Shown here piece after piece: positions 54,001 through 61,646 of a DNA stretch of 64,000 bases (position 1 is its first letter; each line of letters opens with the position of its first letter). Where the stretch lies: assembly GCA_934502885.1 (NCBI GenBank), contig CAKSUT010000001.1:124001-188000 (forward strand). The letters are read 5' to 3'. The notes below the pieces were generated by a model, which was given only the letters and a program-made list of their open reading frames with translations, made no database searches and was not told where the DNA came from. The translations under genes and the position numbers were made by a program. Source of the stretch: an uncultured Eubacteriales bacterium (lineage in GTDB: Bacteria; Bacillota; Clostridia; Oscillospirales; CAG-382).

Positions 54001-55481
54001 GTGTTACCAAAAGGATAGAATTCTGCGCCCTTGGTTGTATGTACATTCTTGATTGCGCCGAGGTCAAAGAGTGCGACCGTCCATCCGTCCGCCACAACTG
54101 CGGAGGAAGCCTTGACGACATTGCCCTCAACCTCAATTGCCGGAGTACCGGAAACAGCACCGTGAGCGTAGTACTCTATTCTCACATAGGGCTGCCACTC
54201 GGTTCTTATCGGCACTGCGTCTATATGTACGGAGTAAGCGGACTTGCCGACAATGGGAGAAAGCTTTGCAGCCTTACCGCCGACGAAGTCTACAACCCCT
54301 GTCTCGAACGTTTCGCTCTCAAGAGCGTCCATGGATTCGCCTTCCTTGATGAAGTCGTCCATCTTGCCGACGAGTTCGTCATTCGAGTCATACTTCGGAA
54401 CGGAGAAGGTCTTGTTGGAGACGGTCTTGTTCGAGTATGTAATAGACTTTACGAATATTCTCTGTCCGTCTGCCGGTGTTACCTTGAGCGTCTGCTCGGC
54501 GGAAGCGCCTGCGGCGGAGATATCAATAACCGCTGTCGCCCACTTTCCGGTTACAAACCCATCAGCCGTAACGGTATCGGAATCAACGATAGTGGAGGTT
54601 ACGGGGTAAGCTGTGCCGTTAACGGTGAGAGTGATTTCGCCCGCGCCTGCGCCGACTGCAACGTAGTTAACATTTGCGATTGTGTATTCGTCGTTGAGAT
54701 TCTCGGTTGTCTTCTTCTCGGAAGCGGTCTTCTCAACGAGACCCGCCGTGAAGTCGTCAGCCTTGAACTCCGTACCGATGCCGAAGCCGTTGTCGCTTGT
54801 CAGCGGAACGCAAACGGGTCTTACACCGCCGGTGATTGTGGTAACGGGCTTCTCGGAGTAGAACGTGAAGCCGGCAATATCAAGGCTCTGATTCTCGGGG
54901 ATGTTCTTATAGTTAACGCCACCGAAAGGACGGAAATGATACTGCTTCAGATTTTCGGTAAGCGAAGCCCAAGCCGTCTTTGTTGTCATGTCAAAAATGG
55001 CACTTGACCACCGGTTTGCAACGATCTTTTCGTCGGAGCTAACCACTCCGGCACTGCTTGCATTCTGAAGCCAGCTTATCTCCATCTTTGTGTCAACAGG
55101 GGTACTGCCTTCGGGCACACTGTAATAGTAGATAATCTCTATGTACTTGTACTTGGAAGGAGATACATTCTTATCTCCAACAGGCCAACCGTCAGCAACG
55201 ATAATCTTGCTGTTTCCAAGAATTGTTGCTGCATAATTCGGAGCAAATCTTACGGTCTTTGTCTTTCCGTCATCAAGAGTCTGGAAAGAACGGATGTCGG
55301 TGTCAACACCGTCCATGCGCGGAAAGAATTCTGAGGTTATGTCAAGCGCAATCGGCGTTTCTGTGAACGTGTTGTCATGCTTGATCTCAAGATCCGCAGC
55401 GGATACGCTTACGCCTGTTGTGAAGACGAAAGCAGACAGTATCATCAGGATTGCCAATACTGTCGAGAGAGTTTTCTTCAT
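48006..55481 (-). CDS. Giant modular secreted protein (2,491 residues) with beta-helix and repeated beta-sandwich-like modules
   Basis: Not recognised as a named protein. A signal peptide (MKKTLSTVLAILMILSAFVF...SVSAADL) is followed by at least eight modules of ~150-200 residues that share a pattern (tract with Y-x-Y-x-x-I-x-Y-Y, then NxWxxAIFDI, then a PFG or AFGG-type patch and a closing YI-S-x-x-F). They fold as beta-sandwiches by inference and may bind polymer. Two long parallel beta-helix regions (about residues 600-960 and ~1200-1700, rich in GDxxLxIxGGxF) lie between. No anchor motif, dockerin or catalytic motif is visible. AAGGAG lies 12 bases before the ATG at 55481. A strong promoter is upstream. 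Confidence 0.78.
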   Translation of the reverse strand: MKKTLSTVLAILMILSAFVFTTGVSVSAADLEIKHDNTFTETPIALDITSEFFPRMDGVDTDIRSFQTLDDGKTKTVRFAPNYAATILGNSKIIVADGWPVGDKNVSPSKYKYIEIIYYYSVPEGSTPVDTKMEISWLQNASSAGVVSSDEKIVANRWSSAIFDMTTKTAWASLTENLKQYHFRPFGGVNYKNIPENQSLDIAGFTFYSEKPVTTITGGVRPVCVPLTSDNGFGIGTEFKADDFTAGLVEKTASEKKTTENLNDEYTIANVNYVAVGAGAGEITLTVNGTAYPVTSTIVDSDTVTADGFVTGKWATAVIDISAAGASAEQTLKVTPADGQRIFVKSITYSNKTVSNKTFSVPKYDSNDELVGKMDDFIKEGESMDALESETFETGVVDFVGGKAAKLSPIVGKSAYSVHIDAVPIRTEWQPYVRIEYYAHGAVSGTPAIEVEGNVVKASSAVVADGWTVALFDLGAIKNVHTTKGAEFYPFGNTLEFTPAASNKVYIKKIVFSQTEDTSSVSYAKPDLEENGDIRPYIYEDPDGQAVAYYMAGGTYTGTPDKSTSLNPYGDLTAAVNALDKVGGGTLVLLSDIFVANADDLGGEDKKPIIIDGNVYKRFPTHTNLIKVRGTETYTAKIYFRSQAPINGDTWFQKYIEFTNGTNGDTGIILAGKKGIFGEPGGSDTDIVWVKKSGTTPALGIIGGNDGGQSPKVDLTFYSGMVAPELRVLGAWGKGVINGDAKLTIYGGNFTGSNLKGMHGGNGTEANSRVKGNYTISIYGGTFGNNFVNLAGNEKVWIDGDLTLNLVGGTFAKLLSVAGNTNVGGKKILNVIDNPAMASSANPAAFNEVYKVTTTKSGENLTAGVNEVIAGSTSTTAYGGTVVAESEGLTVSADTTLPTHAATVTVTGTKLTIAPGATLTLGGNMYFKDIEIVTGDDSVIDAGNYKLTVDNDVNITGPVKITGTNTNFNGNADDFTILPAELKQYGDKNVTVIALDNFDVAKVADGAVVSIPKSIANTISGGSIVYYISSIKSDKTVAGSMKIEDNGGVAFMFNDLVVNEWGTASFDASQFRGASHIKFTASETALEEGFHLYIKSISFAQNSMSYSLDYGKVSTDRFGEIVIPQDDIVIPGINWVNRRDADGLLTEEKPFVAGDTTMLTLKTDAPAAPFVEYKLDSTVNPEWQPYVKVGYYLHSNSAIPTDLKVTAQFGDNAIVEAEQVIVANNYAIATFEIGGLANNFNSFKLYPYGEDATAFDATNKIYMFDTVISREKNTEVFIGNLPKLDENGLIIPYKYTPDDGKAVVYLSAMGTYTGNYKGSVDSTKAYGTMNAAFAALKGVGGYVIVCDDFNLVDGAGKALGFPSHTDMITVRGAEDEDDPTAKVKLNLYYMNDARGPLTFENVWLNWLPGGNDNSLQMGNHLLVLGKKGVADDVILSTNLNTSAKPMFTASNMIVNGCAIGTIRTHTWVQSGTQTLSSMNFTYNEGSSFGTISQGWGGASDVTVTGDVNITVNGGKAYAGFRPFATDRPLNINGNFTLTITGGDFSALNEKTIVARGNTTAVKGKAILNALDYSGDGEALLKKIDQSTFDVLEVNTIYLSSASGDDANTGASTAPVASIKRAVGLLTEVPAGGNPNASYSGKIVVLDYTSEGNEEKASSGSEILIVGATKDSTITIEDGAFLKLAGLNARFKNITFAVNSTERAGIDAGGGKLTMDTGITVKPNTQYLTLIGGTSDAEGTADKADITINSGEYADVVGSVGSVTGGSTITINNGTFNGTVRGGAEDGNVGGDVNVIINGGKFTSDAEIIGGNKRPDTRVGGDIIITINGGDFRDMKNETISAGESNNSSTEKKLNISGYPGTFDKDKIDNASFDAVINPKPPKPDSGSKFVYILEIIRDKNNGLERAKPFVITQSAAQTKDPVVVSPKQLNLKMDGNDHAIMTVQPIGDGKYETIRYTPNHNPSVGSSVVSDGWNIKGRGVDLDTYKYAEVIYYYRVPEGEEQVATKMTLRPLGGNSGVGIINATPLEANKWATAIFDIGKAMSDKSLSGLGELAQYHFSAFGGLKGPDIPAGQTIDIISLTFYTDKPETTISGGAAPTVKVASDDKKDDKPTTPTVKKVPLVTKGTSLTGQVDKSGAFTGTADTKDDVNVGKIVPNSESTKNLAIEGYSRIPTTENSPKGVIDTRVYRYVVLKYYYETKNEAVYGVPVINLYAGGLGDDENKVSGGTFKAQCEVSEIKANDWNYVMFDINPADQTKYKTMQFHLRPFSDVAANKIPVGDIIYIESLTWYPTKPDLEKLRSGTTDEEEEEEIIEEGELTDADIEAKDPTVVGPEMLRYSYDNKKNFSSTLTTKDEKTVVAIVPGGNDSGAVQIDGTTAVNADGGVISMKNYKYAVISYYFKTESAEAVKPSIKLLSIGIRGDEGAMGERTFTATEDLKANEWATVKIRLGGTPSAYLTKGFILNPFGTTSSSSFAHGDTLYIESVTFCTEAE

Positions 55482-55521
55482 GTTTGAGCACACTCCTTGA
55501 AAATATATTTGATGCAATGGT

Positions 55522-55550
55522 ATTATAATACAAATCGAATTAAAAATCAA
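55522..55550 (-). promoter_or_regulatory. Strong promoter of the giant secreted protein gene
   Basis: Minus-strand TTGATT (55545-55550), 17 bases, TATAAT (55522-55527), 41 bases before the ATG. Confidence 0.82.
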
Positions 55551-55699
55551 GGCTTTTTTCAAAAAACTTAAGCCGTTTTAAGCACCCTCTTTCATTTTCT
55601 CCAAAATGCACAAAAACCGACCCGAATTTTTGTGTATTCGGCTCGATATTTTGGTGAACTCGCCGAAACGCTTTTATTTCTTAATTTTAACAAATTTGC
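55551..55699. other. Intergenic stretch between divergent promoters
   Basis: AT-rich sequence between the promoter of the giant gene and the DUF1015 promoter. I see no gene, known riboswitch or strong repeat here. Confidence 0.5.
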
Positions 55700-55728
55700 T
55701 TGAAATAGTCACATTGTTGTGATATAAT
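55700..55728 (+). promoter_or_regulatory. Promoter of the DUF1015-valS unit
   Basis: TTGAAA (55700-55705), 17 bases, TATAAT (55723-55728). The ATG of the DUF1015 gene is 92 bases further. Confidence 0.8.
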
Positions 55729-55819
55729 AATGGGGAATATCGCAAAGTGTTTACTGTGTGCCGCAAGGTCGAAATAACTTTAACGATATTCAAGCAAACA
55801 AACGAAAGGAATGAACACT

Positions 55820-57115
55820 ATGGCAGAAATCCGTCCTTTCCGCGCAATGAGGTTTACGGAAAAAGCAGGCGACATTTCAAAAAACGTCTGCCCTCCCTAC
55901 GACATCATCAGCGAAGAGGAGCGTCTCGGCTTTCTTCGTGAAAGCGAGAACAACATCATAAGACTCGAACTCCCCCGGGGTGAAGAACCGTACAAAAAAG
56001 CGGCGGAGGATCTGCGAGTGATGCTGTCCTCGGGTGTGCTTAGCTGTGACGCCGAGGACGGAATATATATTTATGAGGAAGAGTTTACGGCTTACGGCAA
56101 GCGTCACAAGGTAAAGGGCATTTACACGCTTGTGCGTCTTGCGGAATTTTCCGAGGGAGTTGTGCTTCCGCACGAGGAGACGCTTTCCAAGGCTAAGACC
56201 GACCGTTTCAACCTCATGAGCGAGACGTATTGCAATTTCAGCGCAATATACTCGATGTACTCGGACGCCGAGAAAAAAGCGACGTCGATTATCGGAAGAC
56301 TCTCCGAGAGAAAGCCCGATATTGAGTTCACGGCAAACGACGGAGTTGTACAGAGACTTTGGTGTATATATAATAAGGAAGAGATTTGTGCATTAAAGGT
56401 CGCTTTCGCAGACAAAAAGCTCTATATTGCGGACGGTCATCACCGCTACGAAACGGCTCTTGCGTTCAGAAAAAAGATGCTTGCCGACGGCGACATTAAG
56501 TCGGAGGACGATCTCGGAAACTTCGTCATGATGATGCTTGTCGATATGGAGAACGACGGACTTGTCGTATTTCCGACTCACAGGCTTGTAAGAGACCTCA
56601 AGAGCTACGACAGAGAAGCGGTAAAGAAAGGTCTTGCGAAGTACTTTGACGTTACTCCCGTCGAAAAAAGCGGCATTGAAAAGGCTCTTGACGAGGGAAA
56701 GGACGGCAAGGTTTACGTATGGTGCGCCGGAAACGGCGAGTACTTCAGTGTTGCGCTCCGTGACAAGGAGAGTGCCGAAAAGAGACTCGGCGAGCTTTTT
56801 GCGGACAAGAGCAGTGCTTACAGAAATCTTGATGTTACGGTGCTTCACAGTCTGATTCTCGAAGAGATTTTCGGTATTGACCGTGAAAACATGGCAAATC
56901 AGATAAATCTGACATACACGAGAAGTATCGACGAAGCGACCGACGGAGTGGATTCGGGCAAGTTCGACTGCGCTTTCATTATCAATCCGACGAAGGTATC
57001 CGAGATCCGAGACGTTGCGGCGGCAGGAGACAAGATGCCTCAGAAATCGACCTACTTCTACCCCAAGCTCATAACGGGACTTGTAATGAACAAGATAAAA
57101 GATATACAATATTAA
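55820..57115 (+). CDS. DUF1015 family protein
   Basis: A 431-residue cytosolic protein of unknown function. Family marks are MAEIRPFRA at the start, NVCPPYDIIS, LPHEETLSKAKTDR and ADGHHRYETA, plus YTRSIDEA late in the chain. The ATG at 55820 has AAAGGA nine bases upstream; an ATG three codons earlier is less likely. It is 12 bases before valS and probably co-transcribed. Neither sequence nor context fixes a reaction. Confidence 0.85.
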   Translation: MAEIRPFRAMRFTEKAGDISKNVCPPYDIISEEERLGFLRESENNIIRLELPRGEEPYKKAAEDLRVMLSSGVLSCDAEDGIYIYEEEFTAYGKRHKVKGIYTLVRLAEFSEGVVLPHEETLSKAKTDRFNLMSETYCNFSAIYSMYSDAEKKATSIIGRLSERKPDIEFTANDGVVQRLWCIYNKEEICALKVAFADKKLYIADGHHRYETALAFRKKMLADGDIKSEDDLGNFVMMMLVDMENDGLVVFPTHRLVRDLKSYDREAVKKGLAKYFDVTPVEKSGIEKALDEGKDGKVYVWCAGNGEYFSVALRDKESAEKRLGELFADKSSAYRNLDVTVLHSLILEEIFGIDRENMANQINLTYTRSIDEATDGVDSGKFDCAFIINPTKVSEIRDVAAAGDKMPQKSTYFYPKLITGLVMNKIKDIQY

Positions 57116-57127
57116 GGAGAAAGCATT

Positions 57128-59749
57128 ATGCCGAAAGAATTGGAAAAACAATATAATCCGCACGGCACAGAGGACAGAATATATGCCATGTGGAACGACG
57201 GCGGATTCTTCAAACCGTCAAGCGACAAGAAAAAGCCTCCGTACTCTATAGTTATTCCCCCTCCCAACGTAACGGGACAGCTCCACATGGGACACGCTCT
57301 TGACGAGACCTTGCAGGACATCCTCATCCGTTTCAAGAGAATGAACGGCTACAATGCGCTCTGGATTCCCGGAACGGACCACGCCGGCATTGCGACTCAG
57401 ATTAAGGTTGAGGAAAATCTTCGCAAAGAAGAGGGGCTTACAAGATACGATCTCGGCAGAGAGAAATTTCTCGAACGTGTATGGGAATGGAAAAACAAGT
57501 ACGGAAACAGAATTATAAGTCAGCTCAAAAAGCTCGGCTGTTCCTGCGACTGGACTCACGAGAGATTCACGATGGACGAGGGCTGTTCCAACGCTGTTAA
57601 AGAGGTTTTCGTTTCCCTTTACCAAAAGGGGCTCATATACAGAGGTAACCGAATAATCAACTGGTGCCCGAGCTGTGCGACGGCACTTTCCGACGCCGAG
57701 GTTGAGTACAAGGAACAGCCCGGTCACTTCTGGCATATAAGATATCCCGTTGTGGGCAGTGACGAATACATCATTGTTGCAACTACCCGTCCCGAGACCA
57801 TGATGGGCGACACTGCGGTTGCGGTTCATCCCGACGACGAGCGTTACACTCATCTTGTAGGCAAGAAGCTTCTTCTTCCTCTCATGAACAGAGAAATACC
57901 CGTTATTGCCGATGAATACGTCGAGAAGGATTTCGGTACCGGCTGCGTTAAGATCACTCCCGCGCACGACCCCAACGACTTCCTTGTTGGTCAGAGACAC
58001 AGCCTTGAGGTTATCCGTGTCATGAACGACGACGCAACCATAAACGCAAACGGCGGAAAATACGAGGGTATGGACAGACTCGAGGCGAGAAAGGCGGTTG
58101 TACATGACCTTGAAGAGGGCGGATACCTCGTAAAGGTTGAGGATTACAGCCACAACGTCGGCACGTGCTACAGATGCGGCACGAACGTTGAGCCTCTCAC
58201 GAGCAACCAGTGGTTCGTAAAGATGGAGCCTCTCGCAAAGCCGGCTCTCGAGGTCGTTTACGACGGAAGAGTAAAGTTTATTCCCGAACGCTTCACAAAG
58301 ACCTACACGAACTGGATGGAGAACGTCCACGACTGGTGTATTTCCCGTCAGCTTTGGTGGGGTCACAGAATACCGGCGTTCTACTGCGACAAGTGCGGTG
58401 AGATGTACGTTTCCAAGGACGAACTTCACACCTGCGAAAAGTGCGGTGCTCCGCTTCGTCAGGAGGAGGACGTTCTCGACACGTGGTTCTCTTCGGCACT
58501 CTGGCCGTTCTCGACTCTCGGCTGGCCCGAAAAGACGGAGGATCTTGCGTACTACTATCCGACAAGCACGCTTGTAACCGGCTACGACATCATATTCTTC
58601 TGGGTTGCGAGAATGATTTTCTCGGGTCTTGAGCATATGGGCAAGGAGCCGTTCCACGACGTATTTATACACGGTCTTGTAAGAGACGAACTCGGCAGAA
58701 AGATGAGTAAGTCCCTCGGCAACGGCGTCGATCCGCTTGAGGTCATTGGCAAATACGGTGCGGACGCTCTGAGATTCACTCTCGTAACCGGCAACTCCCC
58801 CGGAAACGACATGAGATACTCCGACAAGAAAGTCGAGGCGTCGAGAAACTTCGCGAACAAGATATGGAATGCGGCGCGTTTCGTTCTTCTCAATCTCGAC
58901 GAGGACACAAAGCCGATTCTTCCCGAGTCGCTCACTCTCGAGGACAAGTGGATTCTCACGCTTCTCAACAATACCGTATCCGAAATGACGGCAAACCTCG
59001 ACAAGTACGAACTCGGAGTTGCCGCAGGAAAGCTTTACGACTTCATCTGGGATCACTTCTGCGACTGGTACATCGAGCTTGCAAAGCCGAGACTTTTCGC
59101 AAAGGGTACGCCCGAAAACAAGTCGTGCCAGCAGGTTATTCTTTACGTTCTCACCGAGACTCTCAAGCTTCTCCACCCGTTCATGCCCTACATTTCCGAG
59201 GAGATTTGGCAGCATCTCGGAGTTGACGACAGTCCCGTTATCGTAGCGGAGTGGCCGAAATACAAGAAAGAACTCAACTTTGCCGACGAAGAGAAGGCAA
59301 TGGACAGAATAATTGCGGCAATACGCGCGATAAGAAACAGACGTGCAGAGATGAACGTTCCGCCGTCAAAGAAAGCAAAGCTTATCGTTATTTCGTCCTA
59401 CAAAGACTCTTTCAACGACAAGACCGCCGTATTCTTTGAGAAGATGGCGTCGGCGTCCGAGGTTGAGTTTACCGACAGCTACGACGCCGAGGGTGCGGTA
59501 AGCATCGTCACCGACAGCGCAAAGCTCTTTATTCCGATGAACGAGATAGTTGACACCGAAAAGGAAAGAGCGCGTCTCGAAAAGGAAAAGACAACCGCAC
59601 TTTCGGAAATAGAGCGTGTAAACAAGAAGCTCGGCAACCCCGAATTTGTCGGTAAAGCGCCCGAAAAGGTTATCGCAGGCGAAAGAGAAAAGCTTGCAAA
59701 ATATACGGAAATGCTCAAAAACGTTGAAGAAATGCTCTCAAAGCTTTGA
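57128..59749 (+). CDS. valS: Valyl-tRNA synthetase
   Basis: An 873-residue class I aminoacyl-tRNA synthetase that charges tRNA-Val and edits mischarged Thr. The HIGH-type motif is HMGH (in NVTGQLHMGHALDET), the KMSKS motif is GRKMSKSLGNGVDP, the editing domain contains TTRPETMMGDTAVAVHPDD, and a C-terminal coiled coil (ERARLEKEKTTALSEIERV) binds tRNA. GGAGAAAGC precedes the ATG. No T-box leader stands before it: the gap to the previous gene is only 12 bases. Confidence 0.98.
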   Translation: MPKELEKQYNPHGTEDRIYAMWNDGGFFKPSSDKKKPPYSIVIPPPNVTGQLHMGHALDETLQDILIRFKRMNGYNALWIPGTDHAGIATQIKVEENLRKEEGLTRYDLGREKFLERVWEWKNKYGNRIISQLKKLGCSCDWTHERFTMDEGCSNAVKEVFVSLYQKGLIYRGNRIINWCPSCATALSDAEVEYKEQPGHFWHIRYPVVGSDEYIIVATTRPETMMGDTAVAVHPDDERYTHLVGKKLLLPLMNREIPVIADEYVEKDFGTGCVKITPAHDPNDFLVGQRHSLEVIRVMNDDATINANGGKYEGMDRLEARKAVVHDLEEGGYLVKVEDYSHNVGTCYRCGTNVEPLTSNQWFVKMEPLAKPALEVVYDGRVKFIPERFTKTYTNWMENVHDWCISRQLWWGHRIPAFYCDKCGEMYVSKDELHTCEKCGAPLRQEEDVLDTWFSSALWPFSTLGWPEKTEDLAYYYPTSTLVTGYDIIFFWVARMIFSGLEHMGKEPFHDVFIHGLVRDELGRKMSKSLGNGVDPLEVIGKYGADALRFTLVTGNSPGNDMRYSDKKVEASRNFANKIWNAARFVLLNLDEDTKPILPESLTLEDKWILTLLNNTVSEMTANLDKYELGVAAGKLYDFIWDHFCDWYIELAKPRLFAKGTPENKSCQQVILYVLTETLKLLHPFMPYISEEIWQHLGVDDSPVIVAEWPKYKKELNFADEEKAMDRIIAAIRAIRNRRAEMNVPPSKKAKLIVISSYKDSFNDKTAVFFEKMASASEVEFTDSYDAEGAVSIVTDSAKLFIPMNEIVDTEKERARLEKEKTTALSEIERVNKKLGNPEFVGKAPEKVIAGEREKLAKYTEMLKNVEEMLSKL

Positions 59750-59804
59750 TTTGCAGCGTGCGGCAAGGTCTTTGAACTACATTCGATACTTCTGAGCGAC
59801 AATC

Positions 59805-59845
59805 GGAAGTCCTCGCCGGCAGTATCACCGCGGCGGGGACTTTCC
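59805..59845 (+). terminator. Terminator-like hairpin after valS
   Basis: GGAAGTCCTCGCCG can pair with CGGCGGGGACTTTCC (59831-59845) around a 12-base loop, with one wobble and a bulge. There is no long T run, so termination may be partial. Confidence 0.5.
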
Positions 59846-59869
59846 AACACAGTGCGAAAGGATTACCTC

Positions 59870-60526
59870 ATGACACCTATCACGATACCGCTCGGCTCAA
59901 CGGGCGAAAACTGCTATCTTTACGATGTCGGAAGCGGGAAGTGCGTCTTAATAGATCCCGGCTACGGCGGAGAGAGAGTACTTGACGGCGCGGAGCTTCA
60001 CGGACTTCACCCAGTTGCGATTCTCTTTACTCATATGCACTTCGACCACATAATGGGTACAAACGAAATTAACGCCTCTCTCCCCTCGCCGCTTCCGATG
60101 TATATACATAAGCTCGACAAATGCGGTCTTACAGAGCCGTCGCTCAACCTCTCGTCCATGGCATACGGCACGGATTACAGAGTCGAGGGCGAGGTCACGA
60201 CCTTTGAGGACGGCGATGTTCTCATATTCGGCGACACCGAATTTCGTGCGGTTCACACTCCGGGACATACTCCCGGCTCATCTTGTTTCGAGGTTGAGAA
60301 AGAAAGCCTTATGTTCACCGGCGACACGCTCTTTCACGGCTCTATGGGCAGAACCGACTTTCCGGGCGGCAATTTCGGTGCTATGAAGTCCTCACTCGCA
60401 AGGCTTGCAAAGTATCCGAAAGAGTACCGTTTGTATCCCGGTCACGGTGAAAGCACGGATATCGCAAAAGAGCTTCGCAGAAACCCTTATCTTTCGGGTA
60501 ACGGCGATGAGTTTCCGATTTGGTAA
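59870..60526 (+). CDS. Metallo-beta-lactamase-fold hydrolase (GloB-like)
   Basis: A 218-residue zinc hydrolase. The metal site THMHFDH is at residues ~55-61; HTPGHTPGS and the FTGDTLF Asp complete it, and YPGHGEST near the end holds the last His. Members with this build cut thioesters such as S-lactoylglutathione, but other substrates are common. The ATG at 59870 has AAAGGA upstream, while a GTG 18 bases earlier is less likely. The NusG-II gene overlaps its 3' end by 20 bases. Confidence 0.85.
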   Translation: MTPITIPLGSTGENCYLYDVGSGKCVLIDPGYGGERVLDGAELHGLHPVAILFTHMHFDHIMGTNEINASLPSPLPMYIHKLDKCGLTEPSLNLSSMAYGTDYRVEGEVTTFEDGDVLIFGDTEFRAVHTPGHTPGSSCFEVEKESLMFTGDTLFHGSMGRTDFPGGNFGAMKSSLARLAKYPKEYRLYPGHGESTDIAKELRRNPYLSGNGDEFPIW

Positions 60527-60881
60527 ACGCCGGTATATCGGCGACGCCGTCATTGTCGCTTCGTTACTTGCACTCTGCTTTATACCGCTTCTTTTCACCT
60601 CACGCGGCGGAAAAGTAACTCAGGCGAAGGTAATTCTCGGCGGCGAAACGGTTGCACTTCTCCCTCTTTCCGACGACTGCGAAATGTCCCCGGACGGGGG
60701 GCACACCGTAGTCTGCGTATCGGGCGGCAGAGCGTTTATAAAATCCTCCGACTGCCCCGACGGCGTGTGTACGGAAATGAGCGGTGTCGATTCGGACGGC
60801 GGTTCCGCGGTCTGCGTTCCGAACAGAGTAAGCGTGCTTCCGTGCGGCGGTGAAAACCTACTTGACGCTGTTGCCGGATAA
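60507..60881 (+). CDS. NusG domain II-containing membrane protein (EetA-like)
   Basis: A 124-residue protein with one membrane helix at ~12-31 and an extracytoplasmic NusG domain II (SSDCPDGVC, then AVCVPNRVSV). Proteins of this kind stand with Gx-transporter and ApbE genes in flavin-based extracellular electron-transfer loci, where the Listeria one is called EetA. The ATG at 60507 is inside the end of the hydrolase gene. The assignment to an electron-transfer role is by context. Confidence 0.75.
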   Translation: MSFRFGKRRYIGDAVIVASLLALCFIPLLFTSRGGKVTQAKVILGGETVALLPLSDDCEMSPDGGHTVVCVSGGRAFIKSSDCPDGVCTEMSGVDSDGGSAVCVPNRVSVLPCGGENLLDAVAG

Positions 60882-60940
60882 ACAGAATACGGCATTTTGA
60901 ATGTTGTTTTGTGTTGTTTCGTTTTGAAATGCCGCAAAAC

Positions 60941-60973
60941 AGGTTAGTTTTTATCAAGTAAAGGTTAGTTTTT
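60941..60973 (+). promoter_or_regulatory. Direct repeat of AGGTTAGTTTTT, candidate activator site
   Basis: Two exact copies (60941-60952, 60962-60973) 21 bases apart, about two helical turns, ending five bases before the -35 at 60978. The layout fits a tandem binding site for a response regulator or other activator; no binding protein is known. Confidence 0.5.
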
Positions 60974-60977
60974 GCAA

Positions 60978-61006
60978 TTGTAAAAACCTCGGAAAAATAG
61001 TATAAT
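60978..61006 (+). promoter_or_regulatory. Promoter of the Gx transporter-apbE unit
   Basis: TTGTAA (60978-60983), 17 bases, TATAAT (61001-61006), 20 bases before the ATG at 61026. Confidence 0.75.
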
Positions 61007-61025
61007 AGTAATGGAGAATGTATAG

Positions 61026-61634
61026 ATGAAAACAAGAGTCGGCAGCGTAAAGACGACTGCAGTCGGAGGTATAAAGACGATTTCAGTCGGATGTATAAAG
61101 ACGACTGCACTCTGCGGTATGTTCACCGCACTTGCGGCGGCAATTTCGTTTGCGGAAAATCTGTCAGGCGTAAACACGCTTCTGCCCGTCCCGGGTGTAA
61201 AGCTCGGACTTGCAAACATCGCCGTGACCGGTGCGGTTCTAAGCGTCGGTGCTGCAGGGGCGTTTGCCGTGATGCTTGCGCGGTGTCTTATCACGTTTCT
61301 GTGCTTCGGCAATGCGGTGAGCTTTGTAATCTCGCTTGCCGGTGGGACGCTCTCGGTTGCCGCAATGACGCTTCTCATAAAGTGCCGCGTATTCGGCGGC
61401 CGCGAGGGTATGTGTACGCTTATCGGCGTATCGGCGTCAAGCGCGTTCTTTCATGCGCTCGGTCAGCTCTTTGCGGCGTCGGTCACTGTCGGAAGTACTG
61501 CGGTGTTCTCGGCTTTTCCCCTGATAGGTTCGCTGTCGGTTGCGACGGGAACAATCACCGGAATTGCGGCGAACGCGGTATACTCGGCAGTAAGCTCAAC
61601 GAAGCTTGCGAAGTCTTACATATCTCTCGACTGA
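61026..61634 (+). CDS. Gx transporter family membrane protein (EetB-like)
   Basis: A 202-residue polytopic membrane protein of the family once named heptaprenyl diphosphate synthase component I. VKLGLANIAVTGAV, with further segments near AVSFVISLAGG and FHALGQLFAASV, is typical. It stands between a NusG-II gene and apbE, the order seen in EetA/EetB loci. The N-terminus carries three 8-residue repeats (VKTTAVGG-like) coded by a 24-base tandem repeat. GGAGAATG precedes the ATG. The transported molecule is unknown. Confidence 0.8.
   Translation: MKTRVGSVKTTAVGGIKTISVGCIKTTALCGMFTALAAAISFAENLSGVNTLLPVPGVKLGLANIAVTGAVLSVGAAGAFAVMLARCLITFLCFGNAVSFVISLAGGTLSVAAMTLLIKCRVFGGREGMCTLIGVSASSAFFHALGQLFAASVTVGSTAVFSAFPLIGSLSVATGTITGIAANAVYSAVSSTKLAKSYISLD
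61047..61118 (+). repeat. Three 24-bp tandem repeats in the transporter N-terminus
   Basis: Units at 61047-61070, 61071-61094 and 61095-61118 code KTTAVGG-like, KTISVGC-like and KTTALCG-like blocks. They stay in frame and extend the cytosolic N-terminus. Confidence 0.85.
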
Positions 61635-61646
61635 AAGGCACGTAAA

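Noticed and set aside
57116..57127. T-box leader for valS
   Set aside because: Only 12 bases separate the DUF1015 gene from valS, so no T-box can fit; the DUF1015 leader also lacks the T-box sequence.
57218..59215. 665-residue minus-strand frame opposite valS
   Set aside because: valS is complete on the plus strand with all its motifs; the antisense frame has no recognisable features.
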